A DNA stretch of 46,930 nt, taken from positions 1 through 46,930 of the forward strand of contig NZ_LBIO01000060.1 in assembly GCF_001280505.1 (NCBI RefSeq), in the 5' to 3' direction. Each line of letters starts with the position of its first letter. The first letter of the stretch is position 1. The stretch comes from Mangrovimonas sp. TPBH4 (GTDB lineage: Bacteria > Bacteroidota > Bacteroidia > Flavobacteriales > Flavobacteriaceae). Of the stretch, positions 1 through 11,500 are shown piece by piece. A program made the position numbers and the translations under genes. Below the pieces are notes generated by a model. That model made no database searches. It saw nothing but the letters and a program-made list of their open reading frames with translations, and was not told the origin of the DNA.

Positions 1-2781
1 CCGGGCGACGAGCAGGAATCCTTTGTGCTGGAGGACAGTACGGCAGGGATCCTTGGCGGACAGGTGGGGATCGCACTGAGCTACCACCTTACGATGGCGG
101 ATGCGCAGAGCGGTGACAATGCCCTTGTGAGCCCCTATACCAACGTGGCCAATCCACAGACGATCTTTGTAAGGGCGGAGAACAGCAACACTGGCTGCTA
201 CAGCACGGTGATACTGGACCTTAGGGTGAACCCTGTCCCGTCACCGGAGGCGGACCCGGCCCCGTTGGAGGAGTGCGATGGCGACAACGACGGCTATGCG
301 AGCTTCGATTTGGAGGAGCGCACCCAGGAGATCATCAACGGGGAGCTGGACATTGCCATCACCTACCATGAGACCCAGGGGGACGCCGAGAGCGGGGACA
401 ACGAGCTCTTGAGCCCCTACGACAATATTGTGGCCAATGCCCAAGTGGTATATGCCAGGGCGGAGAACATGCTCACGGGCTGCCACAGCGTGGTAGGCCT
501 ACAGCTGAACGTGCTGCCATCGCCGGTAGTGCCGACGGCCATCGAGGACTATGTGATCTGCGACACGAATGCGGACGGCTATGCGAGCTTCGACCTTACC
601 GGTATGGACGCGGAGATCCTCGGTGCACAGGACCCGGCGCAGTTCGACCTTAGCTACCACCTTACCATGGCGGATGCGGAGTCCGGGGCGGCACCGATCG
701 CCAATCCATGGGGCTATGTGAACCAGACCAACCCACAGACCGTATATGTAAGGGTAGAGAGCCTAGACAACGGCTGTGTGAGCACTGGCGAGTTCGAGAT
801 CCGCGTGGAACTGCCACCGGTAGCGGTACAGCCAACGCCCCTGCAATTGTGCGACGACGAGGTGGCCGATGAGCTGACGGTGTTCGACCTTACCGTTAAG
901 GACGGGGAGATCACGGGCAACGAGGGCAGCTGGAGCGTGAGCTACTACGAGACCCAGGTGGATGCCGATGCGGGGACCAATGCGATCCCCGACCCAACGG
1001 CCTATACCAATACCTCGGTAAATGGAATAGCAGCCAACCCGCAGACCCTGTTTGTGGTGGTGACCGATACGGACACGGGCTGTACGGACCAGACGACACT
1101 GACGATCCGCGTGTTGCCGAACCCGACGCCTAGCCAGGACCCATCGGACATCGAACTGTGCGACGACGAGAACACGGGAGACGAGGTGGAGCTGTTCGAC
1201 CTAACGGAGAACGAGACCTATATCATCAACGGTGAGGCCGGTGTATCTGCCAGTTACCACGAGAGCCTTTTCGATGCTGAGCAGGGGACCGGAGCGATCC
1301 CTGACCCAACGGCCTATGCGAACATGGCCAGCCCACAGACCATCTATGTGCGCGTTGCCAACGACATTACGGACTGCTACACGGTCGTGACCTTTGACAT
1401 CTTGGTGAACCCACTTCCGGAGGCGGTTGCCGTAACGGACATCGTGGCCTGTGAGAACAACACGGACGGGGCCTATGCCTTCGACCTTTCGGAGAAGGAC
1501 GAGGAGGTGCTCGGAGGACAGGACCCTGCGCTCTACGGGGTGAGCTACCACGTATCGCAGGTGGATGCGGACAACGGGAACAACGACCTTGTAAGCCCGT
1601 TCACCAATACGGTGAACCCACAGCAGATCTTTGTGGCGATCACCAACCTGGAGACCGGCTGTTCGATCAGTACCCAGAGCTTCTATGTGGAGGTACAGGA
1701 AGCGGCGGAGGCCAACCCGGACATGGAGGCCATCCTCTATGAGCTTTGCGACGACAATATGGAAGTGGACGGAGACCCGACCAACGACAGCGTACAGTTC
1801 GACCTGTCTGTGATGGATGCGGAGCTGTTGGACGGACAGGACCCAGCAAACTATACGGTGAGCTACTATGCCAGCGAGGCGGATGCCGAAGCGGGGACAA
1901 GCCCATTGCCGACCCTTTATGAGAACGTAACGAACCCACAGGTGATCTATGCCCGTGTGGACAACGATACCACACCGGACTCGATCTGCTACGCGGTTGC
2001 GGAGCTGACCCTTCAGGTGAACCCACAGCCGGTGTTCGACCTATATGACAGCTATGTGCTGTGTTTGGACACCAACGGGACCGAGGCGATAGACCCACCG
2101 GTACTGGAGACGGGGCTTACCGAGCCTGATTATCTGTTCATCTGGTACTTCAACGGCCAGGAGATTGCGGGGGCCACTGGCGGCAGCTATGAACCGACAG
2201 AAGCAGGAATCTACAGTGTAACGGTGATCGACGTGTCCACCTCTACGGTGACCATGTGCGAGCGCACGGACACCACTGAGGTGATCGAGAGCGCACCGCC
2301 GACAATCGTTGCCGAGGTGGTGACCGAGGCCTTTGCTGACAACCATATCGTGGTGGCCACGGCCAGCGGTGACAGCAGCTATGAGTACAGTCTGGACGAT
2401 GGGCCATGGCAGGATAACGGTGTGTTCGAGGACGTGCCATGGGGCGAGCATGTGGTAACGGCCCGAGATATATTGGGTTGTGGAGAGGCTAGTACTAGGG
2501 TAACGGTGATGGATTACCCATTATACATTACTCCTAATGGTGACGGTTACAACGACACCTGGAACATCGTAGGGTTCAGTGAGCAATCAGCTACCAAAAT
2601 CTTTATCTTCGACAGGCAAGGAAAGCTATTGAAGCAGATCTCTCCATCGGGCGATGGATGGGACGGAACGTACAACGGGGCAGCGATGCCGAGCAGCGAT
2701 TATTGGTTTGTTGTGGAGTACGTAGAGCCATCGACGGGACAGAGCAAAGAGTTTAAAGCCCATTTTACCCTGAAGCGTTAG
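1..2781 (+). CDS. Repeat-rich secreted surface protein with T9SS type B sorting domain (5' truncated)
   Basis: The frame is open from base 1, so the N-terminus lies outside the window; the GTG at 25 is only the first internal start-like codon. Seen: one partial and six complete units of about 95-105 residues. Each begins near a Cys (codons at 274, 559, 850, 1159, 1450, 1747, with the last unit ending before 2062) and carries acidic loops such as DGDNDGYASFDL, then a SYHxTxxDA block, NPQTIFVRV and a TGCYS-like strand. These look like Ig-type beta domains with Ca2+-binding DxDxDG loops. From about 2500 the C-terminus (ITPNGDGYNDTWNI, a FDRQGKLL strand and a basic end) is the gliding-motility-associated type B sorting domain recognised by the type IX secretion system. 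The product is inferred to be exported and surface-held, possibly adhesive; no catalytic domain is visible. It is far richer in G+C than its neighbours until about 2460. Confidence 0.9.
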   Translation, partial: PGDEQESFVLEDSTAGILGGQVGIALSYHLTMADAQSGDNALVSPYTNVANPQTIFVRAENSNTGCYSTVILDLRVNPVPSPEADPAPLEECDGDNDGYASFDLEERTQEIINGELDIAITYHETQGDAESGDNELLSPYDNIVANAQVVYARAENMLTGCHSVVGLQLNVLPSPVVPTAIEDYVICDTNADGYASFDLTGMDAEILGAQDPAQFDLSYHLTMADAESGAAPIANPWGYVNQTNPQTVYVRVESLDNGCVSTGEFEIRVELPPVAVQPTPLQLCDDEVADELTVFDLTVKDGEITGNEGSWSVSYYETQVDADAGTNAIPDPTAYTNTSVNGIAANPQTLFVVVTDTDTGCTDQTTLTIRVLPNPTPSQDPSDIELCDDENTGDEVELFDLTENETYIINGEAGVSASYHESLFDAEQGTGAIPDPTAYANMASPQTIYVRVANDITDCYTVVTFDILVNPLPEAVAVTDIVACENNTDGAYAFDLSEKDEEVLGGQDPALYGVSYHVSQVDADNGNNDLVSPFTNTVNPQQIFVAITNLETGCSISTQSFYVEVQEAAEANPDMEAILYELCDDNMEVDGDPTNDSVQFDLSVMDAELLDGQDPANYTVSYYASEADAEAGTSPLPTLYENVTNPQVIYARVDNDTTPDSICYAVAELTLQVNPQPVFDLYDSYVLCLDTNGTEAIDPPVLETGLTEPDYLFIWYFNGQEIAGATGGSYEPTEAGIYSVTVIDVSTSTVTMCERTDTTEVIESAPPTIVAEVVTEAFADNHIVVATASGDSSYEYSLDDGPWQDNGVFEDVPWGEHVVTARDILGCGEASTRVTVMDYPLYITPNGDGYNDTWNIVGFSEQSATKIFIFDRQGKLLKQISPSGDGWDGTYNGAAMPSSDYWFVVEYVEPSTGQSKEFKAHFTLKR
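274..2061 (+). repeat. Six tandem domain repeats of 285-315 bp
   Basis: Units start at Cys codons 274, 559, 850, 1159, 1450 and 1747, giving lengths of 95, 97, 103, 97, 99 and 105 codons. Patches are nearly identical in DNA, not only in protein: 81-105 matches 654-678 with one difference (two units apart), and 982-1005 matches 1294-1317 with one difference (one unit apart). This suggests duplication or gene conversion between units. Confidence 0.85.
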
Positions 2782-2810
2782 AATTTTCAAACGAAATAAA
2801 TACTAAACAA

Positions 2811-2842
2811 AAAATCCCGAACCATATGGTTCGGGATTTTTA
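2811..2842. terminator. Bidirectional intrinsic terminator
   Basis: Perfect 13-bp arms (2811-2823 and 2828-2840) flank the loop ATAT. There is an A-tract on the left and a T-tract on the right, so it can end the surface-protein transcript on plus and the murQ-DUF6095 transcript on minus. Confidence 0.9.
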
Positions 2843-2859
2843 TTTGGAAATTGGGCTAA

Positions 2860-3102
2860 TCAATTTTGTTTTTGAAACATACTATCCATAATAGTTTTAA
2901 GTCCTTTAAAAGCAAAGTATATGGCCAAACCACATATAAAGAGTGCCGCTAGCAAAATGGGAATGTATAAAGGTTTTTCAGTATTGCTAAAAGCGATATA
3001 CAAAAGGGTAGGGCCAGCAAACATGCAAATAAGTGACAATGCCATTGTTTTGATACCTTTTATTAAAATCGTTTTATTGGTGCGTTTGGTTTCAGTTTCC
3101 AT
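2860..3102 (-). CDS. DUF6095 family small membrane protein
   Basis: An 80-residue protein with a basic N-terminus, two predicted membrane helices (about 19-38 and 46-66) and a conserved-looking end, GLKTIMDSMF. This matches the Flavobacteria-restricted DUF6095 family, whose function is unknown. It overlaps the end of murQ by 11 bases on the same strand, so it is probably translationally coupled. The bidirectional terminator at 2811-2842 ends the pair. A role next to MurNAc-6-phosphate recycling is only inferred from position. Family assignment comes from memory of the sequence pattern. Confidence 0.75.
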   Translation of the reverse strand: METETKRTNKTILIKGIKTMALSLICMFAGPTLLYIAFSNTEKPLYIPILLAALFICGLAIYFAFKGLKTIMDSMFQKQN

Positions 3103-3910
3103 GGTTGTAATTTTCTATTGCGGTACGGACATTTTTATATTTGTTCAATAATTCCTGAGCTTTGTCTTCGGATATTTGGAGTTCTTCCATTAGCATTCTG
3201 GTTCCTCTATTGACTAACTTGTCGTTACTCAATTGCATGTCGACCATTTTATTTCCCTTTATACGGCCTAATTGAATCATGGTACTGGTGGTTATCATAT
3301 TAAGGACCAATTTTTGAGCAGTACCTGCTTTCATTCTGGAACTTCCCGTTACAAATTCTGGTCCTACAATAACTTCAATAGGGAATTGTGCTGTTTTGGA
3401 TATAGGACTTTGTTGGTTACAAGTAATACAGCCTGTAATAATGTTATGTTGATTGCATTGCTCCAAACCTGAAATTACGTAAGGTGTGGTTCCGGATGCA
3501 GCAATACCTACGACCACATCCTTTGAGGAAATCTCGTATTGGGATAAATCTTCCCAAGCCTGGGTTGTGGAGTCTTCGGCAAATTCAACAGCCTTTCTAA
3601 TGGCGGAATCACCTCCAGCAATAAGTCCGATGACCAAATCATGTGGGACTCCAAAAGTAGGAGGGCATTCCGAAGCATCTAAAATACCTAGTCTGCCACT
3701 AGTTCCAGCTCCAATATAAAAAAGACGGCCTCCTTCTTTAAGTTTGGCAACAATTTGTGAGACCAAAGCTTCAATTTGTGGTAAGGCTTTTTCAACAGCT
3801 AAAGGAACGGTTTTGTCTTCGGCATTGATGTTAGCCAATAGGTCAGAAAGACTCATTGACTCTAGGTTGTTATAATTTGAATCTTGTTCTGTTATCTTGA
3901 TAAATTCCAT
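3092..3910 (-). CDS. murQ: N-acetylmuramic acid 6-phosphate etherase
   Basis: Cytoplasmic SIS-domain enzyme that cleaves the D-lactyl ether of MurNAc-6-phosphate to GlcNAc-6-phosphate and lactate during peptidoglycan recycling. Seen: the phosphosugar-binding GAGTSGRLG motif (about 67-75), the MurQ signature DASECPPTFG (78-87) with the acidic residue at Glu81, and AEDS (111-114) with the second catalytic position at Glu112. At 272 residues it is a little shorter than the roughly 300-residue enterobacterial enzyme, mainly at the C-terminus. The start at 3910 fits the conserved family N-terminus. A TATTTTTG -7 element lies only four bases upstream of it, suggesting an almost leaderless message. 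DUF6095 overlaps the 3' end. Confidence 0.96.
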   Translation of the reverse strand: MEFIKITEQDSNYNNLESMSLSDLLANINAEDKTVPLAVEKALPQIEALVSQIVAKLKEGGRLFYIGAGTSGRLGILDASECPPTFGVPHDLVIGLIAGGDSAIRKAVEFAEDSTTQAWEDLSQYEISSKDVVVGIAASGTTPYVISGLEQCNQHNIITGCITCNQQSPISKTAQFPIEVIVGPEFVTGSSRMKAGTAQKLVLNMITTSTMIQLGRIKGNKMVDMQLSNDKLVNRGTRMLMEELQISEDKAQELLNKYKNVRTAIENYNHGN

Positions 3911-3914
3911 GGTT

Positions 3915-3922
3915 CAAAAATA
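3915..3922 (-). promoter_or_regulatory. -7 promoter element (TATTTTTG) of murQ
   Basis: It matches the Bacteroidota consensus TAnnTTTG on the minus strand and ends four bases before the murQ ATG. Transcription would then begin at or within a few bases of the start codon. Confidence 0.55.
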
Positions 3923-4046
3923 CGTAATTTTAATTGCGTTAGTGATGGTAGCGGTATCCTTTTGCAAAGACTTTTGCAAAAGATATAGTGGACAGCACGC
4001 CCTTTTTGTTAAAAAAGGGAACGCCCAAATAGAAAAGAAAGGGTAT

Positions 4047-4078
4047 AAAAAAAGGCCTCCGTTAAGAAGCCTTTTTTT
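4047..4078 (-). terminator. Intrinsic terminator of icd
   Basis: Arms 4047-4056 and 4069-4078 (GGC core with seven A:T pairs) lie 17 bases past the icd stop. On the minus strand the hairpin is followed by a U-run. Confidence 0.8.
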
Positions 4079-4094
4079 GTGTGTATGATAACAA

Positions 4095-6320
<2,226 letters not shown>

Positions 6321-6370
6321 TTAAGGTTTGTATTTTAATTAATTTAAAACGCGCTTTTTTCAAAGCCTTG

Positions 6371-6378
6371 CAAATATA
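6371..6378 (-). promoter_or_regulatory. -7 promoter element (TATATTTG) of icd
   Basis: A perfect TAnnTTTG on the minus strand, 50 bases upstream of the icd ATG. A -33 TTG at ideal spacing was not obvious. Confidence 0.6.
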
Positions 6379-6511
6379 CAAAAATCAACAAGTTATTTAC
6401 GGTAGAGTAACAATAGGTTGACAATTTGAAAATATCATAGGTTTTGCTAAAGAAATGAAAGGGAATTTTTAAGGAAAATTCAAATAAACTCAACTATTTT
6501 TCGTACTAACT

Positions 6512-7075
6512 TTAATCTATTTTAATCCCTAAATGAGAAAGTAATCCCAACACCTGATCTTTTGAGAATTTGGCCCCTTTTAGCTGATTGTGTTCGGGAT
6601 TGAAATTGTAATTGAATGAGGTTCTAAAATCAGTGCCTTTTAAATTGGTTTGGTCAAACTGACTGTTTTTTAGATCACAATTATGGAACACCGCTTTTGA
6701 AAGGTCGGCTTGAGTGAAATCGCAATTTTGAAGATTACAATCCATAAATTGAATGCCTTTTAAATTTAAATTATAAAAGGATGCAAAGTTCAGTTGGCAG
6801 TTGCTGGGGGTGAAATTTAGCAAAAAGGGATCACACTTATGAAATTGTGCTCCCGTGAGTTTGCAGCCTGTAAAGGAAATTTCTTTTAGAGACGTATGAG
6901 CCATGTTTACGTTGCTTAAATTACAGTTTATAAACTCACATTCCATGAAGGAAATATTAGAAATATCTCCTTCAGAAAAATTGCAATTATCGAAAATACA
7001 ATTGTCATATTCACCCTTTGGAAGTGGAGTGTTCCCGAAATCTTTGTTTTTGAATACCTGGTCAACCACGCTCAT
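6512..7075 (-). CDS. Pentapeptide repeat protein (Qnr/McbG-like fold)
   Basis: A 187-residue protein built almost wholly of A(D/N)LxX-type pentapeptides, such as CIFDNCNFSEGDIS, CDFTQADLSKAVF and NLKGTDF. These predict a right-handed quadrilateral beta-helix. The C-terminal part (FNPEHNQLKGAKFS then LLSHLGIKI) recalls the dimerisation end of Qnr-type proteins, which mimic DNA and protect gyrase, but the protein is shorter than the roughly 218-residue Qnr family. Function is therefore unassigned; a gyrase-interacting role is only one possibility. It is monocistronic, between icd and the divergent glycosidase gene. A TACTTTCG sequence at 7098-7105, one base from the -7 consensus, may be its promoter. 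Confidence 0.85.
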   Translation of the reverse strand: MSVVDQVFKNKDFGNTPLPKGEYDNCIFDNCNFSEGDISNISFMECEFINCNLSNVNMAHTSLKEISFTGCKLTGAQFHKCDPFLLNFTPSNCQLNFASFYNLNLKGIQFMDCNLQNCDFTQADLSKAVFHNCDLKNSQFDQTNLKGTDFRTSFNYNFNPEHNQLKGAKFSKDQVLGLLSHLGIKID

Positions 7076-7253
7076 ACACTTTGAAGTTCTTTTGTAGCGA
7101 AAGTAAGTAAAGTTTGAGGATTATCCATTAATCTGTTTTATTTGACGTTTATCAGATATATTTAAAAAGGCTCTTTAAGATTTGATACATTTAAAATTTC
7201 ATTTCAAAAGTATTTTATGTTTCTGATTTTCAATGTTTAAAATAATTTCTTGT

Positions 7254-8570
7254 ATGAAGCGCCTTTCAGTTTCCATTGTATTGGTAATTCTTATGTTGTC
7301 GACGTTTTTATATGTCAATCAGCCCAGTAGACATATTATGGACGAAAATGCGACGGTGAGGATTATTGAGACTGAAAAAGGCTATGAAATTATTAGAAAC
7401 GGGAGGCCATTTTATATCAAAGGAGCAGGAGGTAAACCTTATTTCAAAGAGCTTTCCGAGGCAGGGGGTAATACATTACGATTGTATGATACAATTAATA
7501 CTGCTAAGATACTAGATGAAGCATTAAAATATGACATAGCTGTTATTTTGGATATCCCGTTGCCAGATTATAATCGATATGCGTGGGCGTATGAAGATAA
7601 CTCTAAAATTGAATTGATGAAAACTAGGATTAGGGACTATGTCATGGAGCATAAAGACCATCCTGCATTATTGATGTGGAATTTGGGAAATGAGCTCATG
7701 TTTCCATTTAATTTCGGGAATAATGAATTTATAGATGCATTTAATGTAATGGTGGATCAAATCCATAAAATCGATTCCAATCACCCAGTGGGAACTACAG
7801 TGGCTGGAGCTTCCAGAACACAAGTGTTGTCAATTCATTTTAATACATCCTTGGACATAATTAGTTATAACATGTTTGGGAATTTAAGGGACTTACATCG
7901 AAATCAAACGCAACTTAATCTAGTGACTAATCCTTTGCCCTACTATATAAGTGAGTGGGGGATACATGGACCCTGGGAATATAAAAAAAATTCTCTTTGG
8001 AATAAAATATATGAACCAACTAGTGTGGAAAAGGCGGAACTGTATAAAGAACAATATCTTTCTTATATCGATGCAGATAGAAAGGGGGTGGGGAGTATTG
8101 CATTTTATTGGGGAGACAAATATGAAGGCACCCCAACCTGGTTCAATATCATTGATGAAGAGGGACGCAAGTCCAATGTGTATTATGCTTTAAAAGAGGT
8201 CTGGAGTGGTGAAAAGTCTGAAGAAGATGCTCCATATATTACCAAATTCCTTTTGAATGAAAAAGTAGATTCAGATCTGCAGCTATATAATCCTAAGGAT
8301 ACCTTGGATGCTGAGTTAAAGTTAGAAGGATTTAGTTCAAAATATACCTTTAAATGGGAAGTTCTGAAGGAAGGGGTAGGTTTTGGAACTTCTTCTAAAC
8401 ATGAAATTAATTTACTGGTCAAGGATACTATTCCCATAAATAAAATGTCAAAAATCCAATTCCAAGCTCCTGAAGAAGAAGGGGCATATAGATTAATGGC
8501 ATATGTATATGATGACCATAAAAATTTTGCAACGGCCAATATTCCATTTTTTGTCTTAAAGAAGGATTAA
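7254..8570 (+). CDS. Clan GH-A (GH2-type TIM-barrel) glycosidase, signal-anchored
   Basis: A 438-residue protein from ATG 7254, chosen because MKRLSVSIVLVILMLSTFLYV makes a normal signal or anchor segment; ATG 7233 would add seven residues. After the hydrophobic segment comes a TIM barrel: NGRPFYIKGAGGK, a GGNTLRLYD strand, MWNLGNE with acid/base Glu147, and ISEWGIHGP with nucleophile Glu234. These are the paired glutamates of clan GH-A, closest in feel to the GH2 catalytic barrel but without its N-terminal sandwich domains. A C-terminal beta domain (about 335-438) follows. It should hydrolyse or transglycosylate a beta-glycan in the periplasm or at the surface. It is one base upstream of the synthase gene, so the two form an operon. 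Substrate is unknown. Confidence 0.85.
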   Translation: MKRLSVSIVLVILMLSTFLYVNQPSRHIMDENATVRIIETEKGYEIIRNGRPFYIKGAGGKPYFKELSEAGGNTLRLYDTINTAKILDEALKYDIAVILDIPLPDYNRYAWAYEDNSKIELMKTRIRDYVMEHKDHPALLMWNLGNELMFPFNFGNNEFIDAFNVMVDQIHKIDSNHPVGTTVAGASRTQVLSIHFNTSLDIISYNMFGNLRDLHRNQTQLNLVTNPLPYYISEWGIHGPWEYKKNSLWNKIYEPTSVEKAELYKEQYLSYIDADRKGVGSIAFYWGDKYEGTPTWFNIIDEEGRKSNVYYALKEVWSGEKSEEDAPYITKFLLNEKVDSDLQLYNPKDTLDAELKLEGFSSKYTFKWEVLKEGVGFGTSSKHEINLLVKDTIPINKMSKIQFQAPEEEGAYRLMAYVYDDHKNFATANIPFFVLKKD

Positions 8571-8571
8571 T

Positions 8572-11500
8572 ATGCAAATTGAAGCTCCAAATAAAAAAGA
8601 AAAACGTAACCTAAGGCTATTGATTGTTATAGGGGTAATCAGCATTCTTAATTTTTTGTATTGGTTTTTTAAACCAGATTTGGTTGAAAACAAATTTTTG
8701 TTCGTATTGCTTACCTGTGTGATTCTATTTGATGTTTTCAGGATCATTTACATATGGTACCATTATTGGGATTTATCGGTTCCGGAAAAACCAAAATTGA
8801 CAAAGGGCTTTCATGTCGATGTTTTTACCACCTTCTGCCCTGGAGAGCCCATTGAAATGGTTGAGAAAACTCTTTTGGCAATATGTAATATGGAAGTGCC
8901 ACATACAACTTATTTATGCGATGAGGAGGGAAATACTCGATTAAAAGCATTTTGCCAAGCACATGGCATCATTCATGTTACAAGAGATAATAGAAAAGAT
9001 GCTAAGGCCGGAAATATTAATAATGCCTTAAAACAGGCGACGGGCGATATTTGTATCATTTTGGATCCAGATCATATTCCTGAATCTAACTTTATTGCAG
9101 AAACACTGCCTTATTTTGAAGATGAAGAGATTGGTTTTGTACAAACTGTACAAGGTTATTACAATCAAGATGAATCCTTGGTAGCAAAAGGAGCTGCCGA
9201 GCAGACCTATCTTTTTTATGGCCCCCTAATGATGACCATGAACTCTTATGGCACCGTGAATGCCATTGGAGCCAATTGTGTGTTTAGGCGTGAAGCTCTG
9301 GATTCTATTGGAGGTCATGCAACGGGATTATCGGAAGATATGCATACTAGTATGCAGCTTTATGCTAAAGGATGGAAATCGGTGTATTTGCCAAAAATGC
9401 TTACCAAAGGTTTGGTGCCTAGCAGTCTTGAAGCCTATTATAAGCAGCAGTTGAAATGGGCCCGAGGTACTTTTGAGCTACTTGTTAGTGTGTATCCCAA
9501 ATTGTTTTCAAAATTTACCTGGAGGCAAAAATTACACTTTGGCATTTTGCCGCTTCATTATTTAACAGGCTTTATCTATCTATTTTGTATGCTGATTCCA
9601 ATTTGGGCTCTTTTCTTCAGTACCTCACCATGGAAAGGCAACATCTATAATTTTGGGTTCATTACTCTTCCTGTTATCTGTAGCCTTATAGGAATTAGAA
9701 TGTACGTTCAAAAGTGGCTTGTGAAACGAGAGGAAAGGGGAGTGCATTTTATTGCAGGTTTATTGATGCATTCAGCTTGGTGGGTATATATACTGGGGAC
9801 CGTATATACCTTAATTAGAAAAAAAGTACCGTACATAGCTACGCCTAAATCAAATTCATCCAAAACAAATTTCAGACTTGTTTTACCAAATTTAATTTTT
9901 GGTGCTCTGTCAATAATTGCAATTATCTATGGGCTACAAAGAGATTTTACCCCATTCTCAATTTTTATGTCTTGTTATGCGCTTTACAATGCCTTTGATA
10001 TGTTCTATACCTTGGCCTTTGCCTATGGAGGAAGCGTAAAGCGGAAAGCTCAAGACCAAAGTTTAATTTCTAGATTCAATTCAAAAATCTTCAGTATCTG
10101 GCAAAAAACTGCAGTTCCGGTGATGATGCTTTTGGTTTTGGCAAGTGGTTTTCTACTTTTTCAAAGTGAACGGATAAAGCTTAGAGGTTTTAGTGCTACC
10201 ATTCAAACTGAAAAGGAACCTTATAAAATGTTGGGGGCTTTTGTTCCGAAAAAAGATACTGGATTTACCGAACTTGAGGAGGCGTCTCAGTTTTCTGCAG
10301 AGCTTGGTTCGACTTTGGATATTATATCCTTTTATGTGGCATGGGATAAAAAGGAAACAGACATTTCACAATCCTATTTAGATTCCATTTATACCCAAAA
10401 CGCCATTCCTATGATTACTTGGGAACCATGGATTCATACGTTTGAAAAGGATAGTCTTCAAGAGAAAAACGTATTTCAACTAATTAATGAAGGCGAATTT
10501 GATTCCTATATTTCCCAATTTGCAGTGAAATTGCGAGAACTTAAACATCCCGTGTATTTACGATTTGCACACGAGTTTGACAATCCCTTTTATCCTTGGT
10601 ATAATGATGGGGAGAAAGCAGCCGAAGAGTATAAAAGGGCATGGAGACATGTATATCTTAAATTTATGGAAGCTTATGCTAGCAATGTCATTTGGGTATG
10701 GAATCCTTGGAAGGCAGACAACATCAAAGCGTTTTATCCCGGAGATCATTATGTGGATTGGGTGGGGGTAAACGTGTTAAATTATGATGTGGATTCTATT
10801 TCTGACGAATCGAAAAGTTTCAAGATGATGTTTGATCCTTTCCATATGGAACTTGAAGAAGTTTGTGATAAACCTGTCATGATTTCAGAATTTGGCTCTT
10901 TGGGAAGTGAAGAGAATAAGCGCAGGTGGATCAATAGTGCATTTCGTTGTCTGAGAGGAGAGTTTGACGAAATAAAGGCCATTGTGTTTTTTAATTCAAG
11001 TCTCGATGACAATCACCCTGAAGGATATGAAGCCAATGAAACTTTTGATTGGAGTATAAAGGGGAGTAAGGTTGCCTATAAGCATTTTAAACCCAGAAAT
11101 ACCTTGGATGTAAAGCTTGGTACAACTGGTCTAAACAAATTGAATTTAAAGCATTCCAATGAGGAGAATAGCAATAGAGATTTTATGTTAAATACCTCCC
11201 AAGGGGTTAATATTAAGAAGGGACAAAACTGGAAAACGGACTACCATGTTTTAACTAGGGAAAGGCTGGAAGAGGATTTCGCCGAAATGAAAGCTCTGGG
11301 TATCAATACCATCAAGTTCATGGAGAATGACACATATGATTACAATTTGCTAAATATTTCCAGTGAATATGATTTAAATGTTGTCTATAGCTTTTTTATT
11401 CCGGAACAGATTGATTTCCTGAAGGATTCATTGGCCACTAAAAATTTAAAAAAACATATTATTGAGAAAATTCAAGAAAGAAAAGAAAATAGCCATGTTG

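Noticed and set aside
1201..1551. Long minus-strand ORFs inside the repeat protein (also 1667-2098 and 2041-2451)
   Set aside because: They arise from the high G+C content of the opposite strand and show no family motifs.
4000..4019. CCCTTTTT/AAAAAGGG hairpin
   Set aside because: Only three G:C pairs and no clear gene end nearby; the stronger hairpin at 4047-4078 accounts for icd termination.
3897..4088. Plus-strand 63-codon ORF with a hydrophobic, signal-like N-terminus
   Set aside because: It begins inside murQ on the other strand and its C-terminal third is read through the icd terminator hairpin; no promoter element or conserved motif supports it.
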